Source: Cognatilysobacter tabacisoli
GTDB taxonomy: Bacteria > Pseudomonadota > Gammaproteobacteria > Xanthomonadales > Xanthomonadaceae
Length of the DNA: 64,000 nt
Direction of reading: 5' to 3'
NCBI RefSeq assembly: GCF_003586305.1
Contig: NZ_QXJI01000004.1
Span: forward strand, 124,001-188,000
Part shown: piece by piece, positions 24,792 to 35,025 of the stretch
How the letters are laid out: every line of letters begins with the position of its first letter
Position numbering within the stretch: the first letter of the stretch is position 1
The notes under the pieces: model-generated
The model's database searches: none
Told to the model about the DNA's origin: nothing
The model's input: only the letters and a program-made list of their open reading frames with translations
Translations under genes and position numbers: made by a program

Positions 24792-27700
24792 ATGAGCCTG
24801 TCGATCGTCCGGTCCGTGCGCGTCGCGCGCATGGCGCTGCTGCTGGTGCTGTCACTGCTGCTGTCGGCGTGCGAGCTGCCGTGGTCGCCCGCCGCGGAGG
24901 CCGGCAAGGCGCCGCTGGCCAATGCGCACCAGGGGCAGGGCAACGTGCTGCCGGTCGACGCTGCGGCGCTGTGCGACGCGCCACCGAGCACCGTCCTTGC
25001 CGCGATCCCGGCCGGCGCCGTCGACGGCGCGCCGGCGGACGTGCGCATCCGCTACCACCGGCCCGACGGCAACTACGCCGACTGGGGCCTGCACGTGTGG
25101 CAGGTCAATGACGCCGGCCAGTACGTCGCCGACTACCCGGGCGTGACGTGGCCGTCGCCGCTGGCGCGCAGCGGCATCGACGACTTCGGCGCGTACTTCG
25201 ATCTCGAGGCCGCCAAGTTCACCCACCCTCAGGCCGCCGGCTTCGGCTTCATCGTCCACCCGCCTGGGCAGAACGGCGACCCCGGCGTCGACCGCATCGT
25301 CAGGTTCGGCGAGGGCACGCAGTTCTGGCTGCGCTCCGGCGACGCGACGGTGTACCGCAGCAACCCGCTCGGCGCGGCGGCCGACATCGACACCGTGCGC
25401 GTGCATTACAAGCGCTTCGACGGCAACTATGACGCGTGGGGCCTGCACCTCTGGCCGACCAGCGGCATCGACGTGTCGCGCCTGCCGGGGCTGGCGCTCG
25501 ACCAGTGGCCGAACCCCGTGCCACTGTCGGCGATGCCGAACTACGCCGCGTCGCCGGACGGCTCGGAGGTGGTGTTCGACCTGCCGGTGCTGAACCCGCA
25601 GTCGAACCCGGACCGCAGCGCGGTCGAATTCATCATCCACGGCATGCCGTCGAACCCGAACGGCGGCGTCAACAACAAGGACGGCTGGAACGACAACATC
25701 CGCGTCGCGTACGCGTCGCTGACGATCCGCGACGGCACCGGTTCGATCTGGCTGGTGCAGGGCGAGCCGCGCGTGTTCACCGCCTCGCCGGACACGCGCC
25801 GCGCGTCGACCACCGACGCGCGCGCGGTGTGGCTGACCCGCGCGCTGCTGCAGTGGCCGCGCACCGACACCGCCGGCACGTTCCGGCTGTACCACTCGGC
25901 CACCGGCCAGATCGTCGCGCGCAAGGGCGCGCCGGTCGCCGGCGCCGACGGGTCGATCGCGCTGGCGGTCGGCGGCGCCGTGCCCGCGGCCGCGGCCGAG
26001 CGCTTCAAGTGGGTCGAGCCCGGCGTGGTGCTGGCCGTCGACGCCGCCGACGACGTTCGGCTGGCGTCGGTGCTCCCACACCAGCTCGTCGTCGTGCAGC
26101 AGGACGTCGACGGCAACGTGCTCGGCGCCACCACCGCGCAGCTGCCCGGCCAGCTCGACGACCGCCATGCATCGGCCGACGCGCTCGACGACCTCGGCGT
26201 GCGCATGGAGCGCGGGCAGGCGCGCTTCCGCCTGTGGGCGCCGACCGCGCAGCAGGTGACGCTGTGCGTGTACGCGCCCGGGGGCGGCACGATGCTGCAG
26301 CAGGCGATGGACTTCGACCCCGCCACCGGCAGCTGGGCGCTCGCGCGCCGTGGGCTGCCGACCGGCCTGTACTACCGCTACGCGGTGCAGGTGTTCGTGC
26401 GCGGCGTCGGGCTGGTGCGCAACCTCGTCACCGACCCGTACGCGATCAGCCTCGACGCCGATTCGCAGCGCAGCTATCTGGCCGACCTCGACGCGCCGCA
26501 GCTGCAGCCGCCGGGCTGGCAGCTCGACCGCTCGCCGGCGCGCGTGCGCGAACAGGAGGACATGGCGATCTACGAGCTGCACGTGCGCGATTTCTCGATC
26601 GACGACGCCACCGTCGACCCGCGCCACCGCGGCAAGTACCTGGCGTTCGCCAACTGGAACTCGAACGGCATGAAGCACCTGCGCGCGCTGGCGCAGGCCG
26701 GGCTGACCGACGTGCACCTGCTGCCGGTGTTCGACCTGGCCAGCGTGCCGGAGACCGGTTGCGTGACGCCGCAGATCCCGATGGCCGCGCCGGACTCGGA
26801 CGCGCAGCAGGCCGCGGTCGGCGCGGTGCGCGACGCGGACTGCTTCAACTGGGGCTACGACCCGTGGCACTTCACCGCGCCGGAGGGCAGCTTCGCCACC
26901 GACGCGCGCGACGGCGCCGCGCGCGTGCGCGAGTTCCGCGCGATGGTGATGGCGCTGCACGCCGCGGGCCTGCGCGTGGGCATGGACGTGGTCTACAACC
27001 ACACCAGCGCGTCGGGCCAGAACGCGCGCTCGGTGCTCGACCGGGTCGTGCCCGGCTACTACCACCGCCTCAACGGCAATGGCGACATCGAGCGTTCGAC
27101 GTGCTGCGAGAACACCGCCACCGAGAACCTGATGATGGGCAAGCTGATGATCGACTCGGTCAAGACCTGGGCGGTCGAGCACCACGTCGACTCGTTCCGC
27201 TTCGACCTGATGGGCCACCAGCCGCGCGCGGTGATGGAGCGGCTGTACGACGAGGTCTCGGCCGCGGCCGGCCGTCCGATCCAGCTGCTCGGCGAGGGCT
27301 GGAACTTCGGCGAGGTCGCCAACGGCGCGCGCTTCGTGCAGGCCAGCCAGCTGTCGCTCAACGGCAGCGGCATCGGCACCTTCAGCGACCGCGCGCGCGA
27401 CGCGGTGCGCGGCGGGTCGGGCTTCGACAGCGGCGACGCGCTGGTGCGCAACCAGGGCTACATCAACGGGCTGGTCTACGACGACAACGGCAGCGGCGCG
27501 AACAAGTCGCGCGGCGAGCTGATGTGGTTCGCCGACCTGGTCAAGGTCGGGCTGGCCGGCTCGCTGCGCGACTACGTGCTGACCACGCACTGGGACGCGA
27601 CGCTGCCGCTGGCGCAGCTGGACTACAACGGCCAGCCGGCCGGCTACGTCAGCGACCCGCAGGAGGCGGTCAACTACGTCGAGAACCACGACAACCAGAC

Positions 27701-28403
27701 GCTGTTCGACAACAACGCCTACAAGCTGCCGCTGTGGACCACGCGCGAGGATCGCGCCCGGGTGCAGCTGCTCGGCGCGGCGATCACCGCCTTCAGCCAG
27801 GGCGTGGCGTACTACCACGCCGGCATCGACACGCTGCGCAGCAAGTCGATGGACCGCAACAGCTACAACAGCGGCGACTGGTTCAACCGGCTCGACTGGA
27901 CCTACACCACCAACCACTTCGGCACCGGCCTGCCGCCGGCCGGCGACAACGCCGCGAACTGGCCGGTGATGGCGCCGCGGCTGGCGAACCCGGATCTCAA
28001 GCCGATGGCCGCCGACATTGCGTGGACGCGCGACGCGTTCCGCGACCTGCTGCGGATCCGCGCCAGCTCGACGCTGTTCCGCCTGCGCACCGCCGACGAG
28101 GTGCGCCAGCGGCTGACGTTCCTCAACACCGGTAGCGCGCAGGTGCCGACCGTACTGGCCGCGCGCCTCGACGGCCGCGGACTCGACGGCGCGAACTTCC
28201 GCGAGCTGCTGTACCTGGTCAACGTCGACACGCGCGCGCAGACGCTGGAATTCGGCAGCGAGGCGGGCAAGGCCTGGCGCCTGCACCCGGTGCACGCGGC
28301 GGCGAACGCGGCCGACCGCCGCGCTGCGAACGCGACCGTCGCCGTCGACAGCGGCACGTTCTCGGTGCCGGCACGCACGGCGGTGGTGTTCGTGGTGCCG
28401 TGA
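24792..28403 (+). CDS. pulA: Pullulanase-type alpha-1,6-glucosidase, lipoprotein
   Basis: A 1203-residue GH13 enzyme that hydrolyses alpha-1,6 branch points of pullulan, starch or glycogen. The signal peptide ends L-L-S-A-C (Cys26), so it is lipid-anchored. Two CBM41-like domains begin near residues 84 and 202 ('[19 protein letters not shown]' and '[19 protein letters not shown]'), then an N2-type region, a CBM48 domain (about 465-560) and the catalytic barrel with Asp805 (FRFDLMGH), Glu835 (LGEGWNFGE) and Asp967 (VENHDN). The C-terminal beta domain closes the chain. ATG at 24792 follows a GGGAGCG ribosome-binding site. It ends in a hairpin. Confidence 0.95.
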   Translation: MSLSIVRSVRVARMALLLVLSLLLSACELPWSPAAEAGKAPLANAHQGQGNVLPVDAAALCDAPPSTVLAAIPAGAVDGAPADVRIRYHRPDGNYADWGLHVWQVNDAGQYVADYPGVTWPSPLARSGIDDFGAYFDLEAAKFTHPQAAGFGFIVHPPGQNGDPGVDRIVRFGEGTQFWLRSGDATVYRSNPLGAAADIDTVRVHYKRFDGNYDAWGLHLWPTSGIDVSRLPGLALDQWPNPVPLSAMPNYAASPDGSEVVFDLPVLNPQSNPDRSAVEFIIHGMPSNPNGGVNNKDGWNDNIRVAYASLTIRDGTGSIWLVQGEPRVFTASPDTRRASTTDARAVWLTRALLQWPRTDTAGTFRLYHSATGQIVARKGAPVAGADGSIALAVGGAVPAAAAERFKWVEPGVVLAVDAADDVRLASVLPHQLVVVQQDVDGNVLGATTAQLPGQLDDRHASADALDDLGVRMERGQARFRLWAPTAQQVTLCVYAPGGGTMLQQAMDFDPATGSWALARRGLPTGLYYRYAVQVFVRGVGLVRNLVTDPYAISLDADSQRSYLADLDAPQLQPPGWQLDRSPARVREQEDMAIYELHVRDFSIDDATVDPRHRGKYLAFANWNSNGMKHLRALAQAGLTDVHLLPVFDLASVPETGCVTPQIPMAAPDSDAQQAAVGAVRDADCFNWGYDPWHFTAPEGSFATDARDGAARVREFRAMVMALHAAGLRVGMDVVYNHTSASGQNARSVLDRVVPGYYHRLNGNGDIERSTCCENTATENLMMGKLMIDSVKTWAVEHHVDSFRFDLMGHQPRAVMERLYDEVSAAAGRPIQLLGEGWNFGEVANGARFVQASQLSLNGSGIGTFSDRARDAVRGGSGFDSGDALVRNQGYINGLVYDDNGSGANKSRGELMWFADLVKVGLAGSLRDYVLTTHWDATLPLAQLDYNGQPAGYVSDPQEAVNYVENHDNQTLFDNNAYKLPLWTTREDRARVQLLGAAITAFSQGVAYYHAGIDTLRSKSMDRNSYNSGDWFNRLDWTYTTNHFGTGLPPAGDNAANWPVMAPRLANPDLKPMAADIAWTRDAFRDLLRIRASSTLFRLRTADEVRQRLTFLNTGSAQVPTVLAARLDGRGLDGANFRELLYLVNVDTRAQTLEFGSEAGKAWRLHPVHAAANAADRRAANATVAVDSGTFSVPARTAVVFVVP

Positions 28404-28439
28404 CGCCGCGGCCGCGCGCCGATGCGCGTGGCCGCGGCG
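28404..28439 (+). terminator. Terminator-like hairpin after the pullulanase gene
   Basis: A 15-bp stem (10 perfect GC pairs from CGCCGCGGCC with GGCCGCGGCG, extended by five more with one G-U pair) starting immediately after the stop codon. Confidence 0.6.
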
Positions 28440-28446
28440 GACATGC

Positions 28447-28491
28447 AAGAAAAGCGCGGGTCGCGGCGCCCGGGGATGGCGCGCGACCCGC
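28447..28491 (-). terminator. Terminator for the SnoaL-like gene
   Basis: On the minus strand, a 10-bp stem (GCGGGTCGCG / CGCGACCCGC) followed by TTTTCTT, an intrinsic terminator about 40 bases past the gene's stop. Confidence 0.6.
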
Positions 28492-28531
28492 CGCCGCCGT
28501 CACGGCGGCGCAAGCGGAGCGGGCGCCGCAA

Positions 28532-28999
28532 TTACGGCAGCGGCGTGCCCTGGTCGGCCACGGCCAGCCAGCGGTTTCCGTCGTGGGTGTAGGTCACGCC
28601 GGTCAGCGCTCGGGCGCGGTAGCCGATGCGCGGGATCGCGTAGACCGTCTCGTACAGGATGAAGGCCGAGCGGCAGCCGTCGACGACGCGGTAGCGCTCG
28701 GTCCAGCTCCACTGCGCTTCGCGGTTGGCGAAGTGACTGGCGAGCGCCGCCATGATCGCGTCGATGCCGATGCGCGTGGCGCCGCTGCCGAATACGGTGA
28801 TCGCGCGCTCGTCGTGCACCGCGCGGAACGTCTCGGCGTCGTAGTCGCGGAACGAGGTCATGTCGAGCTGCTGGGCGATTTCGAACTGGCGCGCGCAGCC
28901 GTCGGCGGTGGCGGACTGGGCGCGGGCGGGCGATGCGGCGCAGGCAGTGGCCGCGGCGAACGCGACCAGCGCGGCGGTGCAGGGGACGTTGCGGTTCAT
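28532..28999 (-). CDS. Secreted SnoaL/NTF2-like protein (DUF4440 type)
   Basis: A 155-residue protein; I start it at 28999 (MNRNVPCTAAL) rather than four codons upstream. A signal peptide (about 1-27, ending ARAQS) precedes a cone-shaped NTF2-like domain: 'FEIAQQLDMTSFRDYDAETFRAVHDERAITVFGSGATRIGIDAIMAALASHF' and 'GVTYTHDGNRWLAVADQGTPLP'. This fold is used by isomerases, hydrolases and small-molecule binders, so function is open. The short 'ITVF..GATRIGIDAIM' part is a good match to DUF4440. Confidence 0.8.
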   Translation of the reverse strand: MNRNVPCTAALVAFAAATACAASPARAQSATADGCARQFEIAQQLDMTSFRDYDAETFRAVHDERAITVFGSGATRIGIDAIMAALASHFANREAQWSWTERYRVVDGCRSAFILYETVYAIPRIGYRARALTGVTYTHDGNRWLAVADQGTPLP

Positions 29000-29124
29000 G
29001 GCACACCTCACGGTTCGGGATGTGCCGCGACGTTATGCCCCGCGATTGGTGCGTTCGAGAGCCACTGCGCGCGCGCTGCGTGGGGCCAATGCGCGGGGGC
29101 GACTCGCCCGCGCGCGATGGATGG

Positions 29125-29820
29125 TCAGCGCGCGAGCAGCGGGTACGGATTGATCGGCGTGCCTTCCCACCAGCGCTTCTCCGGGCCGAGCTCGAAGATC
29201 GCGAAGTGCAGGTGCGGCGCGGCGGGGTTGGCGTTGCCGGTGCTGCCGACGAAGCCGATGATCTCGCCGCGCCGGACCTCGACGCCTTCGCGCACCGTCG
29301 GCGCGTACGACTGCAGGTGCGCGTAGTAGTACGCGCGCTCGCGCTGCGGATCGAACTGGTAGATCGTCAGCCCGCCCGCGGCGCTGGTGAACAGCTTCTC
29401 GATCCGCCCGTCGACCGCGGCCAGCACCGGCGTCCCGGCCGGGGCCAGGATGTCGAGCGCCTCATGGCGGCGTTCGGTGCCGCGTGGCTGGTCGAAGGTG
29501 TCGAGCAGCTGCGCCTGGGTCACGCCTTCGACCGGCACCAGCAGGCCGGATCCGGCGACCACCGGAGCGGGCGCCGCGTCGGCCAGCGTGGTGGTCGCCG
29601 CCGGCGCCGCAGTCGACGCGGCCGGAACGGCAACTGTCGCGACCGGCGCGCTTGCGCTGCCCGTGACCGCCGGCGCGCGCGCGGCGTCCGCGGCCGGCCC
29701 CACGTTCACCACCGGGCCGGTCGGCAGCGCGTGCGGCGCGGCGCCGTGGCGCCACGCGTAGTAGCCCGCGTTCGCCGCGAACAGCAGCAGCGCGACGACG
29801 GCGATCGTGCGGGTTCGCAT
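29125..29820 (-). CDS. M23-family peptidoglycan endopeptidase-type protein, membrane-anchored
   Basis: A 231-residue protein. An N-terminal hydrophobic helix (about 5-22) anchors or exports it, an Ala/Pro/Val linker covers about 25-95, and the LytM/M23 domain follows (about 105-225). The zinc ligands are seen as His and Asp of 'RRHEALDI' and the H-x-H of 'PHLHFAIFE', and 'YYYAHLQSYA' contributes the catalytic His. It should cut peptide cross-links of the cell wall. It is the second gene of an operon, 16 bases after the L,D-transpeptidase gene. Confidence 0.9.
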   Translation of the reverse strand: MRTRTIAVVALLLFAANAGYYAWRHGAAPHALPTGPVVNVGPAADAARAPAVTGSASAPVATVAVPAASTAAPAATTTLADAAPAPVVAGSGLLVPVEGVTQAQLLDTFDQPRGTERRHEALDILAPAGTPVLAAVDGRIEKLFTSAAGGLTIYQFDPQRERAYYYAHLQSYAPTVREGVEVRRGEIIGFVGSTGNANPAAPHLHFAIFELGPEKRWWEGTPINPYPLLAR

Positions 29821-29836
29821 CGACGCTGCGCCCCGC

Positions 29837-30949
29837 TCAGTCCTGCAGCAGCGCCGGCGTCCCCGGGGCGACCGCGGCCGCGACGTCGATCGCGCTCCAG
29901 TTCGTCAGGCGGATGCAGCCGTGCGACTGGGTCTTGCCGATGCGCGACGGCTCGGGCGTGCCGTGGATGCCGTAATGGTCCTTCGACAGGTCGATCCACA
30001 CCGGGCCCACCGGGTTGTTCGGACCGGCCGGAATCTTGGCCTTGGCGTGGTCCGGGTCGGCGTCCCAGAAAAGCTTGGGGTTGTAGTGGAAGACCGGGTC
30101 GCGCGCGACGCCCTTGATCGTCCACTTGCCCAGCGGCAGCGGGTCGTGCTGGCTGCCGGTGGTGGCCGGGAAGCGCGCGTAGACCTTGTCCTGCGCGTCG
30201 AGCAGCTGCACCGACTGGTCCGAATCGTCGACGACGACGCGCGCGGCCTTCGGCAGCGCCGGCAATGCGGCCACATCGGGCACCCGCAGCACGCTGCCGG
30301 CGGCGAACGTCGCGCCGGGGTTCAGCGACGCCAGCAGCTTCGGGCTGACGCGGAAGCGCTCGGCCAGCGCCTCCTGCACCGAGGTGTAGCCCAGCGCCGG
30401 CAGCGCGGCCTTGTCCATCATGTCGTCGGGGATCGTCACGAACGGGCCGGCGGCGTCCGCCGCGGTCACGGTGTAGGAGGTCATCACCACCTGCGTGTCG
30501 CCGTTGAGCGCGGTCCAGGTCGCATCATCGAGCGTGCCGGTCGACGGCAGGCCGCGCGCGGACTGGAACGCGGCGATCGCGCGGCGCGTGTTGCTGCCGC
30601 CCTGGCCGTCGATCTCGCCGGGCGAGAAGCGCGCGCGCTCGAGCAGGATCTGCGCGCGCAGCATCGCATCGGCGCCGGTGCGCGTGGCCGGGTCGTCGAC
30701 CGGACCGGTCGGCTTGGCCGGTGTCGCCGGCGTGGCCGGCACGGCGGGCGTCGCCGGCTCGCCGGGCGCGCCGGGAGTCGCCGGCGTCGCGGGCACCGCA
30801 GGCGTCGCGCGCTCGGTCGGCGCGATCGGGGCGACCGGCTTGGTCTCAGGCTGCGAAGGCTTGGTCTGCGCGCCGGCGACCGGTGCGACGAACGGCGCGC
30901 ACAGCAGGGTCGACCAGAGCAGGGCGGTGGCGGGGCGGGACGTCGTCAT
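29837..30949 (-). CDS. L,D-transpeptidase with peptidoglycan-binding domain
   Basis: A 370-residue exported enzyme. Signal peptide at 1-27 (ending VAGAQ), then a Pro/Ala/Thr/Val linker (about 48-80) built from short repeats such as [11 protein letters not shown], a PG_binding_1 domain (about 88-145, '[47 protein letters not shown]'), a LysM-like middle region ('[30 protein letters not shown]') and the YkuD catalytic domain with His and Cys in '[15 protein letters not shown]'. The Cys is the nucleophile that forms L,D cross-links or attaches proteins to the wall. Operon with the M23 gene. Confidence 0.93.
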   Translation of the reverse strand: MTTSRPATALLWSTLLCAPFVAPVAGAQTKPSQPETKPVAPIAPTERATPAVPATPATPGAPGEPATPAVPATPATPAKPTGPVDDPATRTGADAMLRAQILLERARFSPGEIDGQGGSNTRRAIAAFQSARGLPSTGTLDDATWTALNGDTQVVMTSYTVTAADAAGPFVTIPDDMMDKAALPALGYTSVQEALAERFRVSPKLLASLNPGATFAAGSVLRVPDVAALPALPKAARVVVDDSDQSVQLLDAQDKVYARFPATTGSQHDPLPLGKWTIKGVARDPVFHYNPKLFWDADPDHAKAKIPAGPNNPVGPVWIDLSKDHYGIHGTPEPSRIGKTQSHGCIRLTNWSAIDVAAAVAPGTPALLQD

Positions 30950-31203
30950 GGAGGCACCAACACGTGAGGAGTGCGCGCATCGTTGGGGCGGGCACGGCGC
31001 CGCGGCGTGAACGCGGGCGTCGGTGCGCGCGGCCCGCCGCGCCGCCGGGACGCGCGAACGGCCCGCAAACCCCCGCCGCGCATGGCCCGTCGCGTGCATT
31101 AACGATTGGCGAACGCCGCGCGCGACCCGCGCGTTGCGCCGCGTGCCGCCGGCTTCCATCATCGCCGCGCGAGCCGGCCCGGCCGCGCCCGCGGAGCCGT
31201 CGC

Positions 31204-32169
31204 ATGCCGCCCCACCCGACGCCGTGGTCGTCCGACATGCTGCCCCGCTTCGAACGCGCAACGCTGACCGGGCTGCGCGGCGTCGACGGTGAGGTTGAGG
31301 CCACGCTCGTCCGGCGCGCCGGTGCGACGCCGTCGAGCGCGGCCGTGCTGTACGTGCACGGCTTCGTCGACTACTTCTTCCAGACGCACCTGGCCGACTT
31401 CTTCGAACGGCAGGGCCTGCGCTTCTTCGCGCTCGACCTGCGCCGCCACGGCCGCTCGCTGCGACCGGGCCACTGGCCGAACTACACGCCCGACATCGAC
31501 GAGTACCTGGCCGACCTCGACGCAGCCGTCGCCGCGCTGCGCGACGAACTCGGCGTCGGCTGGCTGCTGGTCAACGGGCATTCGACCGGCGGGCTCGCCG
31601 CGGCGCTGCACGCGCACCGCGGCGCGCGCCGCGACGGCGTCGACGCGCTGCTGCTCAACAGCCCGTTCCTCGACATGAACCTGCCGCGCTGGCAGGAGCG
31701 CTGGGTCGAGCCGCTGCTGGCGGGAGCCGGGCGCGTGTGGCCGGCGCTGCGGCTGCCGGGGCTGTCGCCGCTGTATGGCCAGAGCGTGCACGCCGCCCAC
31801 CGCGGCGAATGGGATTTCGACACGCGCTGGAAGCCCATCGACGGGTTTCCGGTGCGGGCCGGGTGGTTCCGTGCGATCCACCGCGCCCACGCCGAGGTGG
31901 CCGCCGGCCTCGACGTGCGGGTGCCGTGCCTGGTGCTGCACGCGGCGCGCAGCGCGTGGCCGCGCCGCTGGAGCGATGCGGCGCGCACGGCCGACATCGT
32001 GCTCGACGTGGACGACATCCGGCGGCTCGCGCCGCGGCTCGGACCGCACGTCGCCGTGCAGGGGATCGACGGCGGCCTGCACGACCTGGTGCTGTCGGCA
32101 CCGGCCCCGCGCGCGGCCGCGTTCGACGCGATGGCGCAGTGGCTGGCGACGGTGCCGCCCGTGGAGTGA
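31204..32169 (+). CDS. Alpha/beta-hydrolase, serine aminopeptidase S33 / monoglyceride-lipase type
   Basis: A 321-residue cytoplasmic hydrolase. '[40 protein letters not shown]' is the oxyanion strand and the DxRxHGRS motif, and '[17 protein letters not shown]' is the nucleophile elbow with the serine of GHSTGG. The catalytic acid is probably in 'VDDIRR' and the base is His in 'GGLHDLVLS'. The pattern matches lysophospholipase or monoglyceride lipase-like proteins. Divergent from the L,D-transpeptidase operon. Confidence 0.9.
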   Translation: MPPHPTPWSSDMLPRFERATLTGLRGVDGEVEATLVRRAGATPSSAAVLYVHGFVDYFFQTHLADFFERQGLRFFALDLRRHGRSLRPGHWPNYTPDIDEYLADLDAAVAALRDELGVGWLLVNGHSTGGLAAALHAHRGARRDGVDALLLNSPFLDMNLPRWQERWVEPLLAGAGRVWPALRLPGLSPLYGQSVHAAHRGEWDFDTRWKPIDGFPVRAGWFRAIHRAHAEVAAGLDVRVPCLVLHAARSAWPRRWSDAARTADIVLDVDDIRRLAPRLGPHVAVQGIDGGLHDLVLSAPAPRAAAFDAMAQWLATVPPVE

Positions 32170-32286
32170 GCGTGGGCGCCGGCGCAATGCCGGATGAACG
32201 GCGCGGCGCGTGCACGACGACTGGCATACGGCGGCCCGCAGGCGCGTGCCTAACCTGCGGCCACGTTCCCCGCATCAGGTCGCGCC

Positions 32287-33000
32287 ATGTCCCGTTCCGC
32301 TTGCCGTCCGTTTGCCGTCGCCGCCGCGACCCTCGCCATGGCCGCATGCACCACCGCGCAGGTGCGGCTGCCGCCGGGATTCGCCACCGCCGCGGTGTCG
32401 TACGAGGTCAGCGGCCATTCGCCGCGCCGGCAAGGCGAGCCGGTGCGTTTCGGGCCGTACAGCGCGCTGGAGATGCGCGAAGGCGGGACGCTCTCATGGG
32501 GCGTGCCGGTGCCGGGGTTCGACCTGGTGCGTTCGGCGAAGCCCGTCGCCTACACGCTGGTGGCGCGCGACCAGTCGCCGGTGGAGGTCCAGTGCCGCAG
32601 CCGCGCGTGGACGCTCGGGCGCGGCGACGCCGACCGGCGCCTGGAGATCGATGCGACCGCGCTGGCGGGGCCGCTGCTGGCGTGCGGCCTGAAGCTCGAC
32701 GGGTTCGAGCCGCGCCCGCTCGTGCTGTCGCGGCAGGGCGGCACGCTGCAGGGGCGGCTGTCGGCGCCGTGGGGACGGGACTACGCGGTGCGTGGCCTCA
32801 ACGGCCTCGTCGGCAGCCCGCTGCCGCTGGGCGTGCCGGGCGGCTACGCGATCGTCGACGGCGACGTGCCGGTCGCCGTGGTCGACGTGCTCAATGCCGG
32901 CCGGGTGCACTTCGACCCGGCGCTGGACGCGGAGCGGCGCGCGTACTTCGCCGCGGCGGCGACCGCGCTGCTGCTGCTGGATCCGGAACTGGGAGGCTGA
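32287..33000 (+). CDS. Hypothetical lipoprotein
   Basis: A 237-residue protein whose signal peptide ends M-A-A-C (Cys21), a good lipobox. The mature domain is beta-rich ('VSYEVSGHSPRRQGEPVRFGPYSALEMREGGTLSW', 'RRLEIDATALAGPLLACGLKLDGFEPRPLVLSRQGGTLQGRLS') and ends with a hydrophobic helix (about 218-234). I do not recognise a family. Followed by a hairpin shared with the small minus-strand gene at 33034. Confidence 0.75.
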   Translation: MSRSACRPFAVAAATLAMAACTTAQVRLPPGFATAAVSYEVSGHSPRRQGEPVRFGPYSALEMREGGTLSWGVPVPGFDLVRSAKPVAYTLVARDQSPVEVQCRSRAWTLGRGDADRRLEIDATALAGPLLACGLKLDGFEPRPLVLSRQGGTLQGRLSAPWGRDYAVRGLNGLVGSPLPLGVPGGYAIVDGDVPVAVVDVLNAGRVHFDPALDAERRAYFAAAATALLLLDPELGG

Positions 33001-33003
33001 GCA

Positions 33004-33026
33004 GCGCGCGGCGCGATGCCGCGCGC
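33004..33026. terminator. Terminator-like hairpin between convergent genes
   Basis: 9-bp perfect stem GCGCGCGGC / GCCGCGCGC (loop GCGAT) three bases past the lipoprotein stop. Confidence 0.55.
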
Positions 33027-33033
33027 GTCGGGC

Positions 33034-33273
33034 TCAGCGCGCGCGCTTGCCCGAGGCCTTCGGCTTGGACACGGTCGGCGCCGCGTCGGGGCTGTCGACC
33101 TTCTGCAGCACGCGCGTGGTGCCCAGCTTCTCGACCCGGCCGCCGCCCTTCTCGAACGCGGCGATCTGCGCGGTGATGCGCTCGCTGTCGATGCGCTTCT
33201 GGTTGAGGTCCCCGCCGGCCTGGGTGCCGCGGGTGTAATCGCGGTCCTTGCCGCGAGTCTTGGCGCCTGTCAT
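33034..33273 (-). CDS. Small basic hypothetical protein
   Basis: A 79-residue, strongly charged and soluble protein starting at the ATG at 33273 (MTGAKTRGKDRDYTRG); the in-frame TTG immediately upstream is not preferred. It has no cysteine or tryptophan and few hydrophobic residues; one short helix-like stretch (SERITAQIAAFEKGG) is followed by a Lys/Arg-rich tail. This composition suggests a disordered nucleic-acid- or RNA polymerase-binding protein, but I have no family to name. Confidence 0.65.
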   Translation of the reverse strand: MTGAKTRGKDRDYTRGTQAGGDLNQKRIDSERITAQIAAFEKGGGRVEKLGTTRVLQKVDSPDAAPTVSKPKASGKRAR

Positions 33274-33480
33274 CAAAAACTCCTGTTCGGCGCCGTCAAC
33301 GTCCGCGTACGGTCGCGGAAGCCCTGCAGTGTCGAACGGACACTATGCGCCTCCGGGGGCCCTGGCGCACCCCCACGGCGCCCCGCGGGTCAGGGGCGGG
33401 CAGGGTGGGGCCGGGCTGACGGGGTTGCAGGCCTCGGGCAGACTGTCGCCCTCGCCAACGACCAGGGACTGTCGAGCGTC

Positions 33481-34281
33481 ATGCCCATCGCGATCAATCG
33501 CGCCGTTGCCGGCGCAGTGGCGGCCGTCCTGGCCGGGGCGCTTGCCGGGGAATCGGGCGCCCAGGAGCGCCCCCCGGCGCCGGCGCCGTACTGCATGGAC
33601 GCGCGGCAGATGGCCGAGGCGGTGCAGCCGGATGCGCACACGCTGGCGATCCGGCTGGCCGACGACAGCCGGTTCCGGGTCGAGCTCGCCGACGCCTGTC
33701 CGGGCGCGGCGGTCGACGGCGCCGCGGCGCTGGTCGCGCGCGGCGGCTGGGTCTGCGGCACCAACGAGGAGCACGTGCGGGTCGGCGAGCGCCAGTGCGC
33801 GGTGTCCGGCCTGGCGCGGATCGACGCCGAGCAGTTCGCCCGGCTGGCGCAGACGGCCGGCCGCTCCGGCGGCATCCCGACCCTGGCCCCGGTGAAGGTG
33901 CGCGGCGAGCGCCGCCGCGGGTTCGCCGGCTCCACGTCGTACTGCCTCGACGCGCGCCAGATGCGCGGCTGGCACGAGGACGCCGACGGCGTCGTCATCG
34001 AGGTGTCGCCGCGGCGCAATGGGGGGCACCGCTACTACCGCGTGGAGCTCGCCGGCAGCTGCCCCGAACTCAGCCGCGCCGAGTCGGTGGAGCTGCGCTC
34101 CGGGCTCGGCCAGTCGGCCATCTGCGGCAATCCCGGCGACCGGGTGCTGGCGCTGGACGGCCTGTCGACCGGTGCGAGCCTGCCGATCACCCCGATCGTC
34201 GGCCTGCGCGGGCAGGGCTGCCCGATCTCGGTGGTGTACCCGCTGGAGCCGGCGGCCCGCGGCGCCGGACGCCAGCGCTAG
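33481..34281 (+). CDS. Secreted protein with two tandem DUF6491-like domains
   Basis: A 266-residue protein with a signal peptide (about 1-28, ending ESGAQE). Two copies of one domain follow: 'YCMDARQMAEAVQPDAHTLAIRLADDSRFRVELADACPG...VCGTNEEHVRVGERQCAVSGLARI' (about 37-120) and 'YCLDARQMRGWHEDADGVVIEVS...YYRVELAGSCPELS...AICGNPGDRVLAL' (about 155-245). The paired cysteines (YC-x-D, ...A-x-C-P, ...CG) probably form disulfides. DUF6491 is an uncharacterised exported family usually present once per protein; the assignment is by pattern and moderately sure. Confidence 0.72.
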   Translation: MPIAINRAVAGAVAAVLAGALAGESGAQERPPAPAPYCMDARQMAEAVQPDAHTLAIRLADDSRFRVELADACPGAAVDGAAALVARGGWVCGTNEEHVRVGERQCAVSGLARIDAEQFARLAQTAGRSGGIPTLAPVKVRGERRRGFAGSTSYCLDARQMRGWHEDADGVVIEVSPRRNGGHRYYRVELAGSCPELSRAESVELRSGLGQSAICGNPGDRVLALDGLSTGASLPITPIVGLRGQGCPISVVYPLEPAARGAGRQR

Positions 34282-34350
34282 CGCGGCCCCCTGCATCGGC
34301 CGTTGACGCGGCGCTCGCCACACTGCGCGCCCGCCTACGGAGCTTCGCGC

Positions 34351-35013
34351 ATGCCCCGCGTCCTGATGATCGTGACCAGCACCGGCACGCTGCCCGACGG
34401 CGGGCCGACCGGCCTGTGGCTCGAGGAGTTCGCGGTGCCGGCGCTGGTGCTCGGCGAGGCGGGCGCCGAGCTCGTCGTCGCCAGCCCGCGCGGCGGCGCG
34501 GCCCCGGTCGACCCGCGCAGCGAGCGTGACCCGGACAAGCATCCCGGCTGGGCCGAGGCGGCCCGGGCGCTCGCCGACACGGTCGCGCTCGACAGCGTGC
34601 GCGCCGACGAGTTCGACGCGGTCTTCATTGCCGGCGGCCACGGCACGATGTTCGACTTCCCCGGCCACCCGGCGCTCGCGCGCCTGCTGGCGGATGTCCA
34701 CGCACAGGGCAAGCCGATCGCCGCCGTCTGCCACGGGCCGGCGGCCTTCGTCGGCGTGGTCCGCGCCGACGGGCGGCCGCTGGTCGACGGCTACACGATC
34801 ACGGCGTTCTCCGACCTCGAGGAAAAGCTGGTCAAGCTCGACGACGCGGTGCCGTTCCTGCTGTCGGCCCGGCTGCGCGAGCTGGGCGCCACCGTGCAGA
34901 ACGGCGTGCCGGTGCTGGCGAACGTGCGTGAAGACCGCCAGCTGATCACCGGCCAGAACCCCAAGTCCAGTCGCGAGGCGGCCGAGCGCCTGGTCCGACG
35001 CCTGCGGACCTGA
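34351..35013 (+). CDS. DJ-1/PfpI (Hsp31-like) protein, second copy
   Basis: A 220-residue paralogue of the protein at 15392-16069. It keeps 'PTGLWLEEFAVPALVLGEAGAELVVASPRGG', 'DAVFIAGGHGTMFDFPGHPAL' and the nucleophile region 'AAVCHGPAAFVGV', and ends 'QLITGQNPKSSREAAERL', which is also shared. Likely role in glyoxal/carbonyl or protein-glycation stress, as for other members of this family. Only about 70 bases downstream of the DUF6491-like gene, so they may be co-transcribed. Confidence 0.9.
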   Translation: MPRVLMIVTSTGTLPDGGPTGLWLEEFAVPALVLGEAGAELVVASPRGGAAPVDPRSERDPDKHPGWAEAARALADTVALDSVRADEFDAVFIAGGHGTMFDFPGHPALARLLADVHAQGKPIAAVCHGPAAFVGVVRADGRPLVDGYTITAFSDLEEKLVKLDDAVPFLLSARLRELGATVQNGVPVLANVREDRQLITGQNPKSSREAAERLVRRLRT

Positions 35014-35025
35014 CGGTCGGGGGGG

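Noticed and set aside
24852-28448. A 1198-residue open frame on the minus strand antisense to the pullulanase
   Set aside because: The plus-strand gene has a full set of domains and catalytic residues. The antisense frame is open only because of GC3 bias, and its protein is Arg/Val/Ala/His-rich without any domain.
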